Program-made: the position numbers and the translations under genes
Shown: one piece after another, positions 18,801 to 27,729 of the stretch
Position numbering within the stretch: the stretch's first letter is position 1
Layout: each line of letters begins with the position of its first letter
The notes under the pieces: model-generated
What the model saw: only the letters and a program-made list of their open reading frames with translations
Told to the model about the DNA's origin: nothing
Databases searched by the model: none
Assembly (NCBI GenBank): GCA_033763975.1
Contig: JANRJM010000006.1
Coordinates: 124,001-188,000 of the forward strand
Source of the DNA: Planctomycetota bacterium
Lineage (GTDB): Bacteria; Planctomycetota; Phycisphaerae; Phycisphaerales; UBA1924
DNA: 64,000 nucleotides
Reading direction: 5' to 3'

Positions 18801-19061
18801 GCCCGCCGCCGCGTCCGGGCTCGAACCGCCCGGCGATCCCACCGTGCGCGCCAGCGTGCCGCTGGGCGTCGGCACGCCCGCCTTCGCGGGCAGCCGCAGC
18901 GTCAGTTCTCCCGCCGACGCCCGCAGCGCGCCCATCGCGGGCGCCACGCGGCGCAGGTCGTCCTCGCTCGGAGGACCCATCGGCGCGGGCGCGCCGTCGC
19001 CACGCTCGCACCACAGGTGCAACGCATCCCCGGACCAGTTCGCGTGGAAGACTCCCGGCAA
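15894..19061 (-). CDS. SNF2/Rad54-family DNA helicase-like ATPase
   Basis: A 1055-aa protein. The N-terminal half (~1-480) is poorly conserved. The C-terminal half is a full SNF2 motor: motif I [15 protein letters not shown] near 585-600, motif II [9 protein letters not shown] near 695, motif III [10 protein letters not shown], then the second RecA lobe with [46 protein letters not shown] and [15 protein letters not shown]. This is the bacterial RapA/HepA-like or SWI2-type ATP-driven DNA translocase architecture. The start is probably TTG 19061, as upstream lies the tRNA-Lys gene on the same strand. The partner or substrate is unknown. Confidence 0.9.
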   Translation of the reverse strand: [1055 protein letters not shown]

Positions 19062-19085
19062 CGCGCGTCTCCGTGTTCGAAGGAA

Positions 19086-19158
19086 TGAGGGCGCAGGGAC
19101 TCGAACCCTGGACCTACGGCTTAAAAGGCCGCTGCTCTACCAACTGAGCTACGCCCTC
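19086..19158 (-). tRNA. tRNA-Lys (anticodon TTT)
   Basis: A 73-nt cloverleaf. The acceptor stem GAGGGCG pairs with CGCCCTC, with discriminator A. The D-arm is GCTC/GAGC, the anticodon stem GCGGC/GCCGT with loop CTTTTAA, and the T-arm CAGGG/CCCTG around TTCGAGT. CCA is not encoded. It lies 24 nt upstream of the SNF2 gene on the same strand and could be co-transcribed with it. Confidence 0.97.
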
Positions 19159-19207
19159 CCGCTGGTGGACCCGCATTGTAGGAACGCACCCCCGCCGAGC
19201 GACCCCC

Positions 19208-19241
19208 AAAACGACGCACGCCCCGGAGACCGCTCCGGGGC
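19208..19241 (-). terminator. Rho-independent terminator of the subtilase gene
   Basis: A 9-bp GC stem (GCCCCGGAG / CTCCGGGGC) with a 4-nt loop is followed on the minus strand by GTGCGTCGTTTTGG. It lies 27 nt after the stop codon at 19268 and before tRNA-Lys. Confidence 0.6.
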
Positions 19242-19267
19242 GCGCGGAAAGGGCGACGTCGGACCGA

Positions 19268-22200
19268 TCACACGACGGGCGCCGAGCGGCCCAAGGGCGT
19301 GCCGAGCGTGCCGAACCCGCCCGGGAAGGCCCGGTCGTAGTGCGTCATGTACGCCACGATGGGCTGGGGCGCCTTGATCGACAGCGAGAAGAACTGGTCG
19401 GTGGCGCGCCGCGCGCCCGTCACGAACTGATCGATGTCGAGCTCGACCACCCGACGCGCGGGCACCGTGCGCCGGAAGGTCTCGCTCCCCGGCGCGCCGT
19501 CGTACGCGATCGTGATCTCGAGCGTGACGTCCGCGGTCGTCGGGTTGAACAGGCGCAGGTGTTCGTCCACGCCCGGGTGCAGCGTGCTCTGGTCGCCGGG
19601 GCGGAAGCCCTCGCCGAAGCTCCACCACGAGTACGCCTCGGTCGCGGTCGTGCTCGCGAGCTGCTGCCCGAAGGCGTTGGACCGCGCCGTGACGGTGACC
19701 GGGCTCGCCGCCTCGTACACGACGGCGTAGGGCCGCCCGGTGAGGAACCCGGGCAGGTCCTCGACCTGCAGCGAGGCGCTCCCGCGCGCCGGCACGTTGA
19801 GCGTCGCGCGGTACGAACTGCCGTTGTCGTACAGGAACGAGAACGTGACCGTCACCGGCGCGCTGCCCGCGTTGAGGGCGGCGAGCTGCTCGGAGGTGGC
19901 GTTGAGCCCGAACTGCCCCTCGGCGATGACCCCGCTCGTGGAGCCGGTCGCGAGTGCGCCAACCGCGCCCTCCGCGACCACCGCGTCGCGGTCGTAGTGC
20001 GACAGGGCGGCGACGATCGGCACGTCGGCCGAGAGCGTGACGCCGTACACGCCCTCGGGGAGGACGAAGGGCGTCTCGGCGGGCGAGCCCCCGAGCGTCT
20101 GGACGAGGTTCGAGGGCCCGCCGACATCGATGCCGCCGCGGCGGAGCGCCTCCGTGTCGATCGACCGCACGTACGCCGTGCCCCCGCCCTCGGGGAAGAA
20201 CGTCGCCGTGACCTTGCCGTTGACGCCCGCGGTGTTGAACCACACGACGAAGTCGCTGGTCGTGGCGCCCTTGACGACGCGGGCGAACGACCAGGTCGCG
20301 CTCGTGACGCTCGTGAAGCTCTCGCCGACCGCGCTGGGGGTGGGCAGCAGGTTGAGGTCGTAGTGCGCGCTGGTCGCCGCGAAGGGCTTGTCGGCCCGCA
20401 CCTCGAGCGCGTAGGGGATCTCCGGGCTGCGGATGAGCTGCGCACCCTGGGCCACGAGCTCGGGCGTGGTGAGCGTGATGCCCGAGCGGGCGTTCGCGCC
20501 GATCACGGAGTCGAACAGCACCTGGTCGCGCTCGCCCCACTCGTACCGCGCGATGACGACGACGCGCGTCGCCTGGCTGTTGGGGTTGCTCAGGGGCAGG
20601 AACTCGTACGTGCCGTTGTTGGCGTTGCCCTCGGGGTAGTACACGCGGTACGGGAACTGCGGCGCCGTCGAGCCGTCCGACAGCACCTCCGTCGCGGGCG
20701 CCTGCGAGTTGGCCGTCAGGTGCCCGGCGCCCGTCCCGTTGTTCACCGCCGCGTACATCGTGTCGACCGCGCCCGGCGTCGCGCCCATGAACACGAAGTA
20801 CCGGAAGCTCGCCGTCGTGCCCGCGTCCAGGTTGCCCAGGCTGTAGAGCATGACGAGCTGCGAGTCGGACGTCGAACCCTCGGGGTCCACCGCGGGCGAG
20901 GCGAGGATGAGCGCCGGATCACGCAGGTTCTGCCCGCTGCCCAGCACGTACGCCGTCGCGCGGGTGTCCGCGGCCGGGGCGGCGAGCGCGATCGTCAGCC
21001 CCTGCGCAAACTCGTTGTTCACGTACCGGGCCGAGGCGAACCGCCCCGTCGCGTCGATGTCGTTCACCGTCGCCGTGCTGTTCTCCGCCAGCGAGATGCC
21101 CGGATCGGGGTTGAACCCCTCCATCCACGCCACGTCGTCCAGGCGCGCGGTCGTCGTGTTCGTCAGGAAGACGTCGATCGCGATGAACGAGTCGTTCACC
21201 CCGTACGAGAGCGTCCGCTCGATCCGCAGCCCGCGATACTCGCCCTTCGTGTTCAGCCGCCGGTTCAGCGGGTCGCTCTCGTTCGCGACCGCGAACGGCA
21301 CCGTGTTCGGCCTGTTCGGCGCGCCGTTCGAGAACTCGTTGCCCGACGCCACCGCCCCGAAGAACGTCTGCGGCCTGACGAGCGACGTGTTCCCCTGCGT
21401 CTGCGTGAACTCCGGCAGGAACTCGATCCCGTTGTACCGCAGCCCGCGATACTCGCCCGTCTCGCCCGTCGTGCCGATGTACCCGCTCGTGCCCACGCCC
21501 GTCGCGACCACGTTCCCCGACACCGTCTGCCCGGGGTCGCTCACGCCCGGCGTCAGCGACACCTCCAGCGTGTACTCGCCCGTCGTCAGCGACGGACGCA
21601 CCGTCGAATCGCCCACCGCGTTGGGGTTGTACCCGACGTTGTTCGACTCCGACACGCCCAGGTAGTACGTTCCGCCCGTCGCGAACACGAACGAGTCCAC
21701 GCGGCTCGACGTCGTCGAGTCCAGGTTGCTCACCAGGATCTGGTTCCCCAGCGCGTCGAACAGGCGCAGCGCCGAGTTCAGCAGGCTCGAGGGCGTCACC
21801 ACCGCCGTCAGGCTCGACCCCGCCGTCGCCTCGAACGAGAACAGGTCGCGGTCGAACACCCCGAACCCGCCGTCGCCGATGAACGCCGTCACGTCCGCCG
21901 TGCCCGTGCCGTTCGTGATCGCCAGCGCCCGCGCGGTGGCGATCGTGTCGTTGGACTCGAAGGGCCCGAAGATGTCGTTCTGGTACGTGATGTCCAGCGC
22001 CCAGTTCAGGATCTGCCCGCTGTTGAGGGGCGTCGTGTCGTTCACGCGCAGCGTCCACCGCCCCGCGGCGGTCTGCCCGTCGAAGAACCCCAGCGCCCCG
22101 TCGGGGCGGTACGCCCCGGCGAACGGCGCCGCGCCCGCCGCGATGTCCTGCGTCGCCTCGTCGTCGAACAGCGTGTTCGTGAAGTTGTCGCCCGACGCCC

Positions 22201-24757
22201 CGCGCCGGTTGCTCAGGATCACCTCGGTCCCCTGGGGCGAGATGAGGCTCACCACCAGGTCGCCCGTGAACGTGTGCGACATGCGCAGGCGCACGTTGAG
22301 GTCCAGGATCTGGCGCGAGTCCGACAGGTCGATGAACGCCGTCGTGGTCCCCTGCGTCTGCGTCGGCGCGTTCGGCGGGACGCGCGTGGTCTGGCTCGCC
22401 GGCGCGTCGAAGTTCGCGAAGACGTCCGTCCCGGGCGTCGGCGCGGGCGTGGGCGTGTAGAACACGCTCGTCACGACGTCGTCGGAGGCCAGGCGCACGT
22501 CGACGCGGAGGTTGTACACGCCCGTCGACTGCGAGTTCCCGCTCCCGCCCACCTCGACGTTGTACCGCTCGTTGCCGAACCCGCTCACGCCGACGTAGTA
22601 CGTGCCCGCCGTGCGCACGAAGAAGTCGATGAACGAGTCCTGCTGGAAGAACTGGTCGTTGCTCGCCAGTTCCACGCCGTTGGCGTCGAAGAGGCGCAGG
22701 TAGCTGTCGAGCGTCGAGCCCGAGGGCAGCCGCTTCGCGGTGATCTCCGCGGTGATCTGCCCGCCCCGCGACATGTCGATGCGGTAGAGGTCGACGTCGA
22801 GGTTGCCGAACACGCCGTTGCCGAGCGTGACGCCCGAGAGGTTCGCCGTGCCGTTCGAGTCGAAGGTCAGGCGCGTCGCGTCGAGCAGCACGTCGTTGGG
22901 CTCGTTGTCGCCCGTCGTCGCGATGATCCGGAAGTCGTAGACCTCGGGCGTCCCGCCCGCGTTGTTCCCGTTCAGGAAGTTGCCGGTCGTGTCGCGGAAG
23001 CCCGAGGGAGACAGCGTCAGGCGGTAGAAGTCCACCGGCAGACGACCCTGCGGGAAGCCCAGGAGGTTGAGCGTCACCCGCACCAGGCGCGGGTCCGTCG
23101 CGTCGCGCACCACCGACGTGAGCGCGACGGAGACGTCATCGCCCGTGCCGAACACATCATCCGTGCCCGCGCCCACCAGCGAGACCGACGCGCCCGACAG
23201 GAAGCTCGCGTCGATGTCCTTGCTGAAGTTCAGCGTCACCACGTTGCGGGGCGTCGTCCCGCCCGGCGCCACCTGCGTCGCCACCGGGCCCGGGTCCACC
23301 GAGCGCACCACCGGCCCGTCGATCTGGATGATCTCGATCGCCCGCGCGATGTTCAGGCGCCCGCCCGAACGCACGCGCCCCTGCAGGCTCGGCAGCGGGT
23401 CCACGCTGTTGATGAGCGCCTCGCGGATCTCCACCGCGCTCGCGTTGGGCTTCACCGTCTTGAGCAGCCCCACCGCCCCCGCGACCATCGGCGCCGAGAA
23501 GCTCGTCCCGTCGATGTACTGGTAGCCACCGCCGTACTGCGTGGTGTACACCCGCACGCCCGCGGCCCCCAGGTCCACCGTCTCCTCGCCGTAGTTCGAG
23601 AAGCCCGCGAGCTGGTCGTTGTTGTCGGTCGCCGCCGCCGTGATCACCCCGGGGACGTTGTACGACGAGGGGAAGAACGTGAAGTCGGGGTTGTCGTTGT
23701 CGAACCCGTTGTTGCCCGCCGCCGTCACGAACGTCGAGCCCGCGGCGATGAACCGCACGATGGCGTCGCGCTCGGCGACGAACCCCGCCGGCGCGTCGGC
23801 GTAGAAGGCCTGGTTGAACCCGCCGTAGCTGTTGCAGCTCGCGACGATGTTCGTCCCGCGCCCGATCATGAGAGTCGCGTAGTCGTGGGCCGCCACGATC
23901 GCCGCCGTCGAGAGCGCCCCGAACTGGTCGGCGATCTTGAGGGCCATCATCGAGACGTTCCAGTTGACGCCCGTCACGCCCAGGTTGTTGTTGCCCGTGG
24001 CGCCGATGACGCCCGCCACCGCCGTGCCGTGGGCGAAGCCCGCGGAATCATCGTCCGGGCTCGAATCGTTGTCGCCGAAGTCCCAGCCGAACACGTCGTC
24101 GACGAACCCGTTCCCGTCGTCGTCGACGCCGTTGTTGGGCGTCTCGCCCGGGTTGCGCCAGAGGTTCTGCACGAGGTCCGGGTGCGCGAGATCGATGCCC
24201 GTGTCGATCACCGCGATCACGTTCTGCCGCGTGCCGATCGTGATGTCCCACGCGTCCGTCAGGCTCGAGTCCGCCCCGTTGGTGCCGAACCCGCTGCCCT
24301 GGATGAACTGCCCCGTGTTGTTCAGCGCGTACTGCTCGCCGAACTGCGGGTCGTTGGGCGTCCGCAACGCCTGCTGCACCCGGTTCAGCTCGAAGCTCCG
24401 CAGGAACCCCAGCTCGTCCACCAGACGCTGCGCGTTCTCCGCCCGGATCTGGTCGTTCGTCGTGAACGTCGCGTACCGCCCGCGCGCGATGACCTCGAAG
24501 TCGCTCGCCCGCACCCCCAGGCGCGTCGCGACCTCCCGGGCCATCAGTTCCGCCTGCGCCGTGCTCTGCGCTTCCTCGAACTGCAGGATGTACGAGCCGC
24601 GGATCGCCGCGACCTCGCCCTCGCCCCACGGCACCCACGCCGCGTTCCGCGGCAGGTCGGCGCTCAGCAGTTGCCGGGCCTCCAGCGCTTCGAGTGCGCC
24701 GATCCCCGGCTGGAATGAACGCGATGCCCCGCCCCGGTTCTGCTGTCCGCTTCGCAT
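19268..24757 (-). CDS. Giant subtilisin-like (S8) surface protease with LEPR-XLL N-terminus
   Basis: A 1829-aa exported protein. LEALEARQLLSAD (residues ~22-34) is a LEPR-XLL motif. A propeptide-like region (~45-130) precedes the S8 catalytic domain: Asp in VIAVIDTGIDLAHPDL (~186), His in AHGTAVAGVIGATGNN (~242), oxyanion Asn in AAGNNGFDNDN (~346), Ser in DGTSFSAPMVAGAVG (~418). Beyond it are pre-peptidase C-terminal-like beta domains (~625-760 and ~935-1060) flanking a proprotein-convertase P-type domain (~790-920, with SHTFTGDLVVSLISPQGTEV). A beta-rich tail of ~700 residues is unrecognised. ATG 24757 follows GGAGT. The catalytic triad is intact; probably an anchored or secreted protease that self-processes. 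No PEP-CTERM tail is seen. Confidence 0.9.
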   Translation of the reverse strand: MRSGQQNRGGASRSFQPGIGALEALEARQLLSADLPRNAAWVPWGEGEVAAIRGSYILQFEEAQSTAQAELMAREVATRLGVRASDFEVIARGRYATFTTNDQIRAENAQRLVDELGFLRSFELNRVQQALRTPNDPQFGEQYALNNTGQFIQGSGFGTNGADSSLTDAWDITIGTRQNVIAVIDTGIDLAHPDLVQNLWRNPGETPNNGVDDDGNGFVDDVFGWDFGDNDSSPDDDSAGFAHGTAVAGVIGATGNNNLGVTGVNWNVSMMALKIADQFGALSTAAIVAAHDYATLMIGRGTNIVASCNSYGGFNQAFYADAPAGFVAERDAIVRFIAAGSTFVTAAGNNGFDNDNPDFTFFPSSYNVPGVITAAATDNNDQLAGFSNYGEETVDLGAAGVRVYTTQYGGGYQYIDGTSFSAPMVAGAVGLLKTVKPNASAVEIREALINSVDPLPSLQGRVRSGGRLNIARAIEIIQIDGPVVRSVDPGPVATQVAPGGTTPRNVVTLNFSKDIDASFLSGASVSLVGAGTDDVFGTGDDVSVALTSVVRDATDPRLVRVTLNLLGFPQGRLPVDFYRLTLSPSGFRDTTGNFLNGNNAGGTPEVYDFRIIATTGDNEPNDVLLDATRLTFDSNGTANLSGVTLGNGVFGNLDVDLYRIDMSRGGQITAEITAKRLPSGSTLDSYLRLFDANGVELASNDQFFQQDSFIDFFVRTAGTYYVGVSGFGNERYNVEVGGSGNSQSTGVYNLRVDVRLASDDVVTSVFYTPTPAPTPGTDVFANFDAPASQTTRVPPNAPTQTQGTTTAFIDLSDSRQILDLNVRLRMSHTFTGDLVVSLISPQGTEVILSNRRGASGDNFTNTLFDDEATQDIAAGAAPFAGAYRPDGALGFFDGQTAAGRWTLRVNDTTPLNSGQILNWALDITYQNDIFGPFESNDTIATARALAITNGTGTADVTAFIGDGGFGVFDRDLFSFEATAGSSLTAVVTPSSLLNSALRLFDALGNQILVSNLDSTTSSRVDSFVFATGGTYYLGVSESNNVGYNPNAVGDSTVRPSLTTGEYTLEVSLTPGVSDPGQTVSGNVVATGVGTSGYIGTTGETGEYRGLRYNGIEFLPEFTQTQGNTSLVRPQTFFGAVASGNEFSNGAPNRPNTVPFAVANESDPLNRRLNTKGEYRGLRIERTLSYGVNDSFIAIDVFLTNTTTARLDDVAWMEGFNPDPGISLAENSTATVNDIDATGRFASARYVNNEFAQGLTIALAAPAADTRATAYVLGSGQNLRDPALILASPAVDPEGSTSDSQLVMLYSLGNLDAGTTASFRYFVFMGATPGAVDTMYAAVNNGTGAGHLTANSQAPATEVLSDGSTAPQFPYRVYYPEGNANNGTYEFLPLSNPNSQATRVVVIARYEWGERDQVLFDSVIGANARSGITLTTPELVAQGAQLIRSPEIPYALEVRADKPFAATSAHYDLNLLPTPSAVGESFTSVTSATWSFARVVKGATTSDFVVWFNTAGVNGKVTATFFPEGGGTAYVRSIDTEALRRGGIDVGGPSNLVQTLGGSPAETPFVLPEGVYGVTLSADVPIVAALSHYDRDAVVAEGAVGALATGSTSGVIAEGQFGLNATSEQLAALNAGSAPVTVTFSFLYDNGSSYRATLNVPARGSASLQVEDLPGFLTGRPYAVVYEAASPVTVTARSNAFGQQLASTTATEAYSWWSFGEGFRPGDQSTLHPGVDEHLRLFNPTTADVTLEITIAYDGAPGSETFRRTVPARRVVELDIDQFVTGARRATDQFFSLSIKAPQPIVAYMTHYDRAFPGGFGTLGTPLGRSAPVV

Positions 24758-24987
24758 ACACGACTCCAGACCGCCGCGCGTTGTTGCCACGCGGAAGTAC
24801 CTCGTCCGGTTGGGTGGTTGCCCTGCGCGGCTCGGCGTGGCGAGATCACTCCCGCCGCCAAACCTCCACGCCCTCGGGTCCCGTAGGCCCTACGAGGCAC
24901 CCGCCGTCCAGTTCCTATCTTCCCACAAAACCGGTGGGAACTCAAGTCCCCCTCCCACCCCGCGGCCGGCTCTCGCCCCGCAACCAT

Positions 24988-26262
24988 TCAAACACCGTAC
25001 GCCGCCGCCGGCGCGCCGCGTTCCCCTTCCGCCTCCGCCGCACGTCCCCGCACCAGCCCCAGCAGCATTTCCGCGTGCACGCGGCTCGCGCCCTGGTTCG
25101 CCTCGATCGCCTCTCGTCCGCGCCGCGCCACCTCGCGCCGTCGCTCCGGATTCGCCAGCAGCCGCCCCATCACCGACCGCAGCGTCCCCCGGTCGGCCCG
25201 CTCGATCCCCCCGCGACGGTCGAGTTCCGACACCGTCTGCTCAAAGTCCGAGACGTACGGCCCCATCACCGTGGCCTTCCCCAGCGACACCGGCTCCACC
25301 GGATCCGACCCGAACAGGTCGCCCATGAAACTCCGCCCGACCACCGCGATGTCCGCCAGGCTGTACGCCTGACGCAGTTCTCCGATGCTGTCGAGCAGAA
25401 ACCGGTCCGCGCCCAGCGTGGGCGTGCCGCGCCGCGACCGGCGCACGCACCCGGGCATCGCCGCCGCCGCCTCGTTGAATCGCTCGGGCTTGCGCGGCGC
25501 GCACAGCAACTGCACGCCCGCCGGGCAGCACTCGTGCAGCAGCGACTCTTCCCCCGGGCCCGTGCTCCCGGCGACGATCAGCAGCCGCTCCGGGTCGATC
25601 CCCATCTCCCGCGCTAGCGCGCCCGCGCCCGCCACCGGCCCGTCTTCGATCTTCGCCGCGTCCCACTTCATGCTGCCCGTCACGCGGCATCGCTCGGGCA
25701 GCACGCCCAGCGCCTGGAACCGCCCGGCGTAGTCCACGTCCTGCACCGCCGCGAACTCCAGCCGCCCCAGCCGGCGCGCCATGAACCCCCGGATCTTCGC
25801 GTAGCCCTTGTACGAGCGCGCCGACAGCCGCCCGTTGATGACGCCCACCGGGATCCCCCGCGCCGCGCACGCGTCCATGAAGTTGGGCCAGACCTCGAGT
25901 TCGACGAGCCCGACCGCGTCGGGCCGCACCGCGTCGAGAAACCGCCGCACGCTCCACGAGAAGTCCAGCGGGTACCGCACGACATGCGCCGCTCCCGCGA
26001 ACAGCTCCCGCGCCCGGCGCAGCCCGGTGTCGGTCGTCGCGCTCACCACCACCTCGCACCGCGCCGTCAGCAGCGGCACCAGCTCGCGCAGGGCGCTCAC
26101 CTCGCCCACCGACACCGCGTGCAGTAGCAGCCGCGGGCGCCCCGTCGGCGCGATCGCCGGCACCTTCCCGAACCGCTCCGCCCACCCCGAGCGCTTCTTG
26201 CCCGCCCACACCGGGGCGGTCGCGATCGCCAGCGGGATGTACACGAAGTCGAGCGCGTTCAA
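24988..26262 (-). CDS. waaA: 3-deoxy-D-manno-octulosonic acid (Kdo) transferase
   Basis: A ~424-aa GT30-type enzyme that adds Kdo to lipid A precursors at the inner membrane. Visible are an N-terminal hydrophobic anchor (NALDFVYIPLAIATAPVWA), then HAVSVGEVSALREL with the catalytic-type Glu near 54, VSATTDTGLRRA, PLDFSWSVRRFLDAVRPDAVGLVELEVWPNF, GVINGRLSARSYKGY, and C-terminal VVGRSFMGDLFGSDPVEPVSLGKATVMGP. The start is uncertain: TTG 26262 gives the usual short anchor; TTG 26298 adds 12 residues. It lies just after tRNA-Val on the same strand. Its presence implies a Kdo-containing lipid A-like outer membrane. Confidence 0.88.
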   Translation of the reverse strand: MNALDFVYIPLAIATAPVWAGKKRSGWAERFGKVPAIAPTGRPRLLLHAVSVGEVSALRELVPLLTARCEVVVSATTDTGLRRARELFAGAAHVVRYPLDFSWSVRRFLDAVRPDAVGLVELEVWPNFMDACAARGIPVGVINGRLSARSYKGYAKIRGFMARRLGRLEFAAVQDVDYAGRFQALGVLPERCRVTGSMKWDAAKIEDGPVAGAGALAREMGIDPERLLIVAGSTGPGEESLLHECCPAGVQLLCAPRKPERFNEAAAAMPGCVRRSRRGTPTLGADRFLLDSIGELRQAYSLADIAVVGRSFMGDLFGSDPVEPVSLGKATVMGPYVSDFEQTVSELDRRGGIERADRGTLRSVMGRLLANPERRREVARRGREAIEANQGASRVHAEMLLGLVRGRAAEAEGERGAPAAAYGV

Positions 26263-26317
26263 TGCGGGCCGCCCCCACCACAGACACCGTGCCGGCAACG
26301 GCGCCGGCGCCTCCCAA

Positions 26318-26390
26318 TGGGCGGGCGGGGATTCGAACCCCGAACCCCTCGCGTGTAAGGCGAGTGCTCTGGCCGTTGAGCTACCCGCCC
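26318..26390 (-). tRNA. tRNA-Val (anticodon TAC)
   Basis: A 73-nt cloverleaf. The acceptor GGGCGGG pairs with CCCGCCC, with discriminator A. The D-arm is GCTC/GAGC, the anticodon stem CTCGC/GCGAG with loop CTTACAC, and the T-arm CGGGG/CCCCG around TTCGAAT. CCA is not encoded. It is followed at once by the Kdo transferase gene on the same strand. Confidence 0.97.
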
Positions 26391-26409
26391 GAGCCGCTGA
26401 TCGTAGGAA

Positions 26410-27729
26410 CTACTCGCTCCACCGCATCGTCCGCACCCCCACCACAAACCCAATCAACGCCAGCCCCAGCAGCACGCCCACCGGCAACGCCATCCGCTCA
26501 GGCGGCATGTCGCGCCACAACGCGCCCTCCACCCCCAGCAGCGCCCACCGGAACGGGCTCACCGAACTCGCCGTCTGCGCCCAATCCGGCAGCAGGAACA
26601 GCGGCACCGTCCCCCCACCGATCATCGCCAGGATCAGCACCACCGCCTGGCCCGTGCCCCGCGCCGCCGCCTCGGTGCGGCACAGCCCCGCCATCATCAT
26701 CATCAGCCCGCTGAACCCGATCGCGCTCGCCAGCATCGCCGCCGCCAGGTTCCCCCACGACTCCACCCGCACCCCCAGCGCCAGGCCCAACGCCATCAGC
26801 AGCGCCTGCACCATCAGGCACGCGATGAAACACCCCAGCGCCTTGCCCCCAAGAATCGCCCCGCGCGAAATCGGCGCCGTGGTCAGCCGCACCAGCGTCC
26901 CGCGCGACCGTTCCGTCGCCAGCCCCGCCCCGAACGCCAGCGTGCACCCCATCAGCCCCCACACCACGCCCTGCGGAAAACTCACCTCGTACGTGCTCCG
27001 CGGCCCGCGCCGCTCCTTCGCCCCCAACTCCTCCACCGTGATCGCCACCGGCCGGAACCCGCCGAACCCGCCGTCGTCCTCCGCATCGCCGCCCGCCTCG
27101 CCCGTTTTCTCCGCGTCGTCCGCCTTCGCCTCCGCCTCCAGGCGCGTCCGCACGTCCTCGATCGAGTCGAGCATCCCGCCGATGGCCTCCTTGCTCTCGG
27201 GCTTCAGGTCCGTCGCCTGCGCCAGCGAGTCGCGCGCCCGCCCCATCACGCCGGTGAACCGCGACCCGTCGGTGAACCCGCCGAACACACGCTGGAACGC
27301 CTTCTCCTGCAGTTTGCCCTGCAGCAGCCCCGCCTCCGCGGCTCTCCCGGGCTCGACGATCGCCTCGATCTCCGCCGTCCCTTGCGTAAAGAGCGCGTCG
27401 ACGCGGTCGCCGAACCCCTCGGGAAAGATCACGCACGCCGAGACATCGCCCCCGCGCACCAGGTCGCGCCCCGCCGCGCGGTCGGGCGCGCGCGTGACGC
27501 GGAGCGACGAGTCTTTCTCGAGGTCCGCCACGATCTCGCCCGACGCGGTGGTCCCGTCCTCGTCGACCACGGCGATCTTCATCCCGCCGCTCTTCCCGCC
27601 CCCGCCGGGAAAGATCGCCCCGAAGAAGACCGACAGCAGCAGCGGGAACACGAAGGCGAAGAACGCCGCCCCGCGATCGCGCAGCAGCAGACGCAGGTCC
27701 TTGAACGCGATGGCTACGACAGCGCGCAT
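26410..27729 (-). CDS. ABC-2 type transporter permease
   Basis: A 439-aa permease. An N-terminal anchor helix (~20-42, FFAFVFPLLLSVFFGAIFP) is followed by a large soluble domain (~45-245) and then about five hydrophobic segments (WGLMGCTLAFGAG, ALGCFIACLMVQALLMALGLALG, LAAAMLASAIGFSGLMMMMAGL, GQAVVLILAMIGGGTVPLFLL and the C-terminal LALIGFVVGV). This is the NatB/YhaP-like one-anchor-plus-five pattern of exporters for drugs, ions or lipids. The extracytoplasmic domain carries an Asp/Glu-rich stretch near 205-220. It starts directly after the ATPase gene's stop codon, so the two form one exporter. Substrate unknown. Confidence 0.85.
   Translation of the reverse strand: MRAVVAIAFKDLRLLLRDRGAAFFAFVFPLLLSVFFGAIFPGGGGKSGGMKIAVVDEDGTTASGEIVADLEKDSSLRVTRAPDRAAGRDLVRGGDVSACVIFPEGFGDRVDALFTQGTAEIEAIVEPGRAAEAGLLQGKLQEKAFQRVFGGFTDGSRFTGVMGRARDSLAQATDLKPESKEAIGGMLDSIEDVRTRLEAEAKADDAEKTGEAGGDAEDDGGFGGFRPVAITVEELGAKERRGPRSTYEVSFPQGVVWGLMGCTLAFGAGLATERSRGTLVRLTTAPISRGAILGGKALGCFIACLMVQALLMALGLALGVRVESWGNLAAAMLASAIGFSGLMMMMAGLCRTEAAARGTGQAVVLILAMIGGGTVPLFLLPDWAQTASSVSPFRWALLGVEGALWRDMPPERMALPVGVLLGLALIGFVVGVRTMRWSE

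Noticed and set aside
15198-19088. Long plus-strand frame opposite the kinase and SNF2 genes
   Set aside because: Composition is Arg/Leu/His/Pro-rich without any recognisable motif; the minus-strand genes carry complete kinase and helicase motifs.
19340-24718. A 1792-residue open frame on the plus strand opposite the S8 protease
   Set aside because: It is an antisense shadow of high-GC coding DNA. It is Arg/His/Val-rich with no domains, while the minus frame has a complete catalytic triad and known domains.
24758-24987. Possible riboswitch or small RNA between the S8 protease and the Kdo transferase
   Set aside because: No conserved riboswitch core, strong hairpin with T-run, or promoter pair could be recognised.
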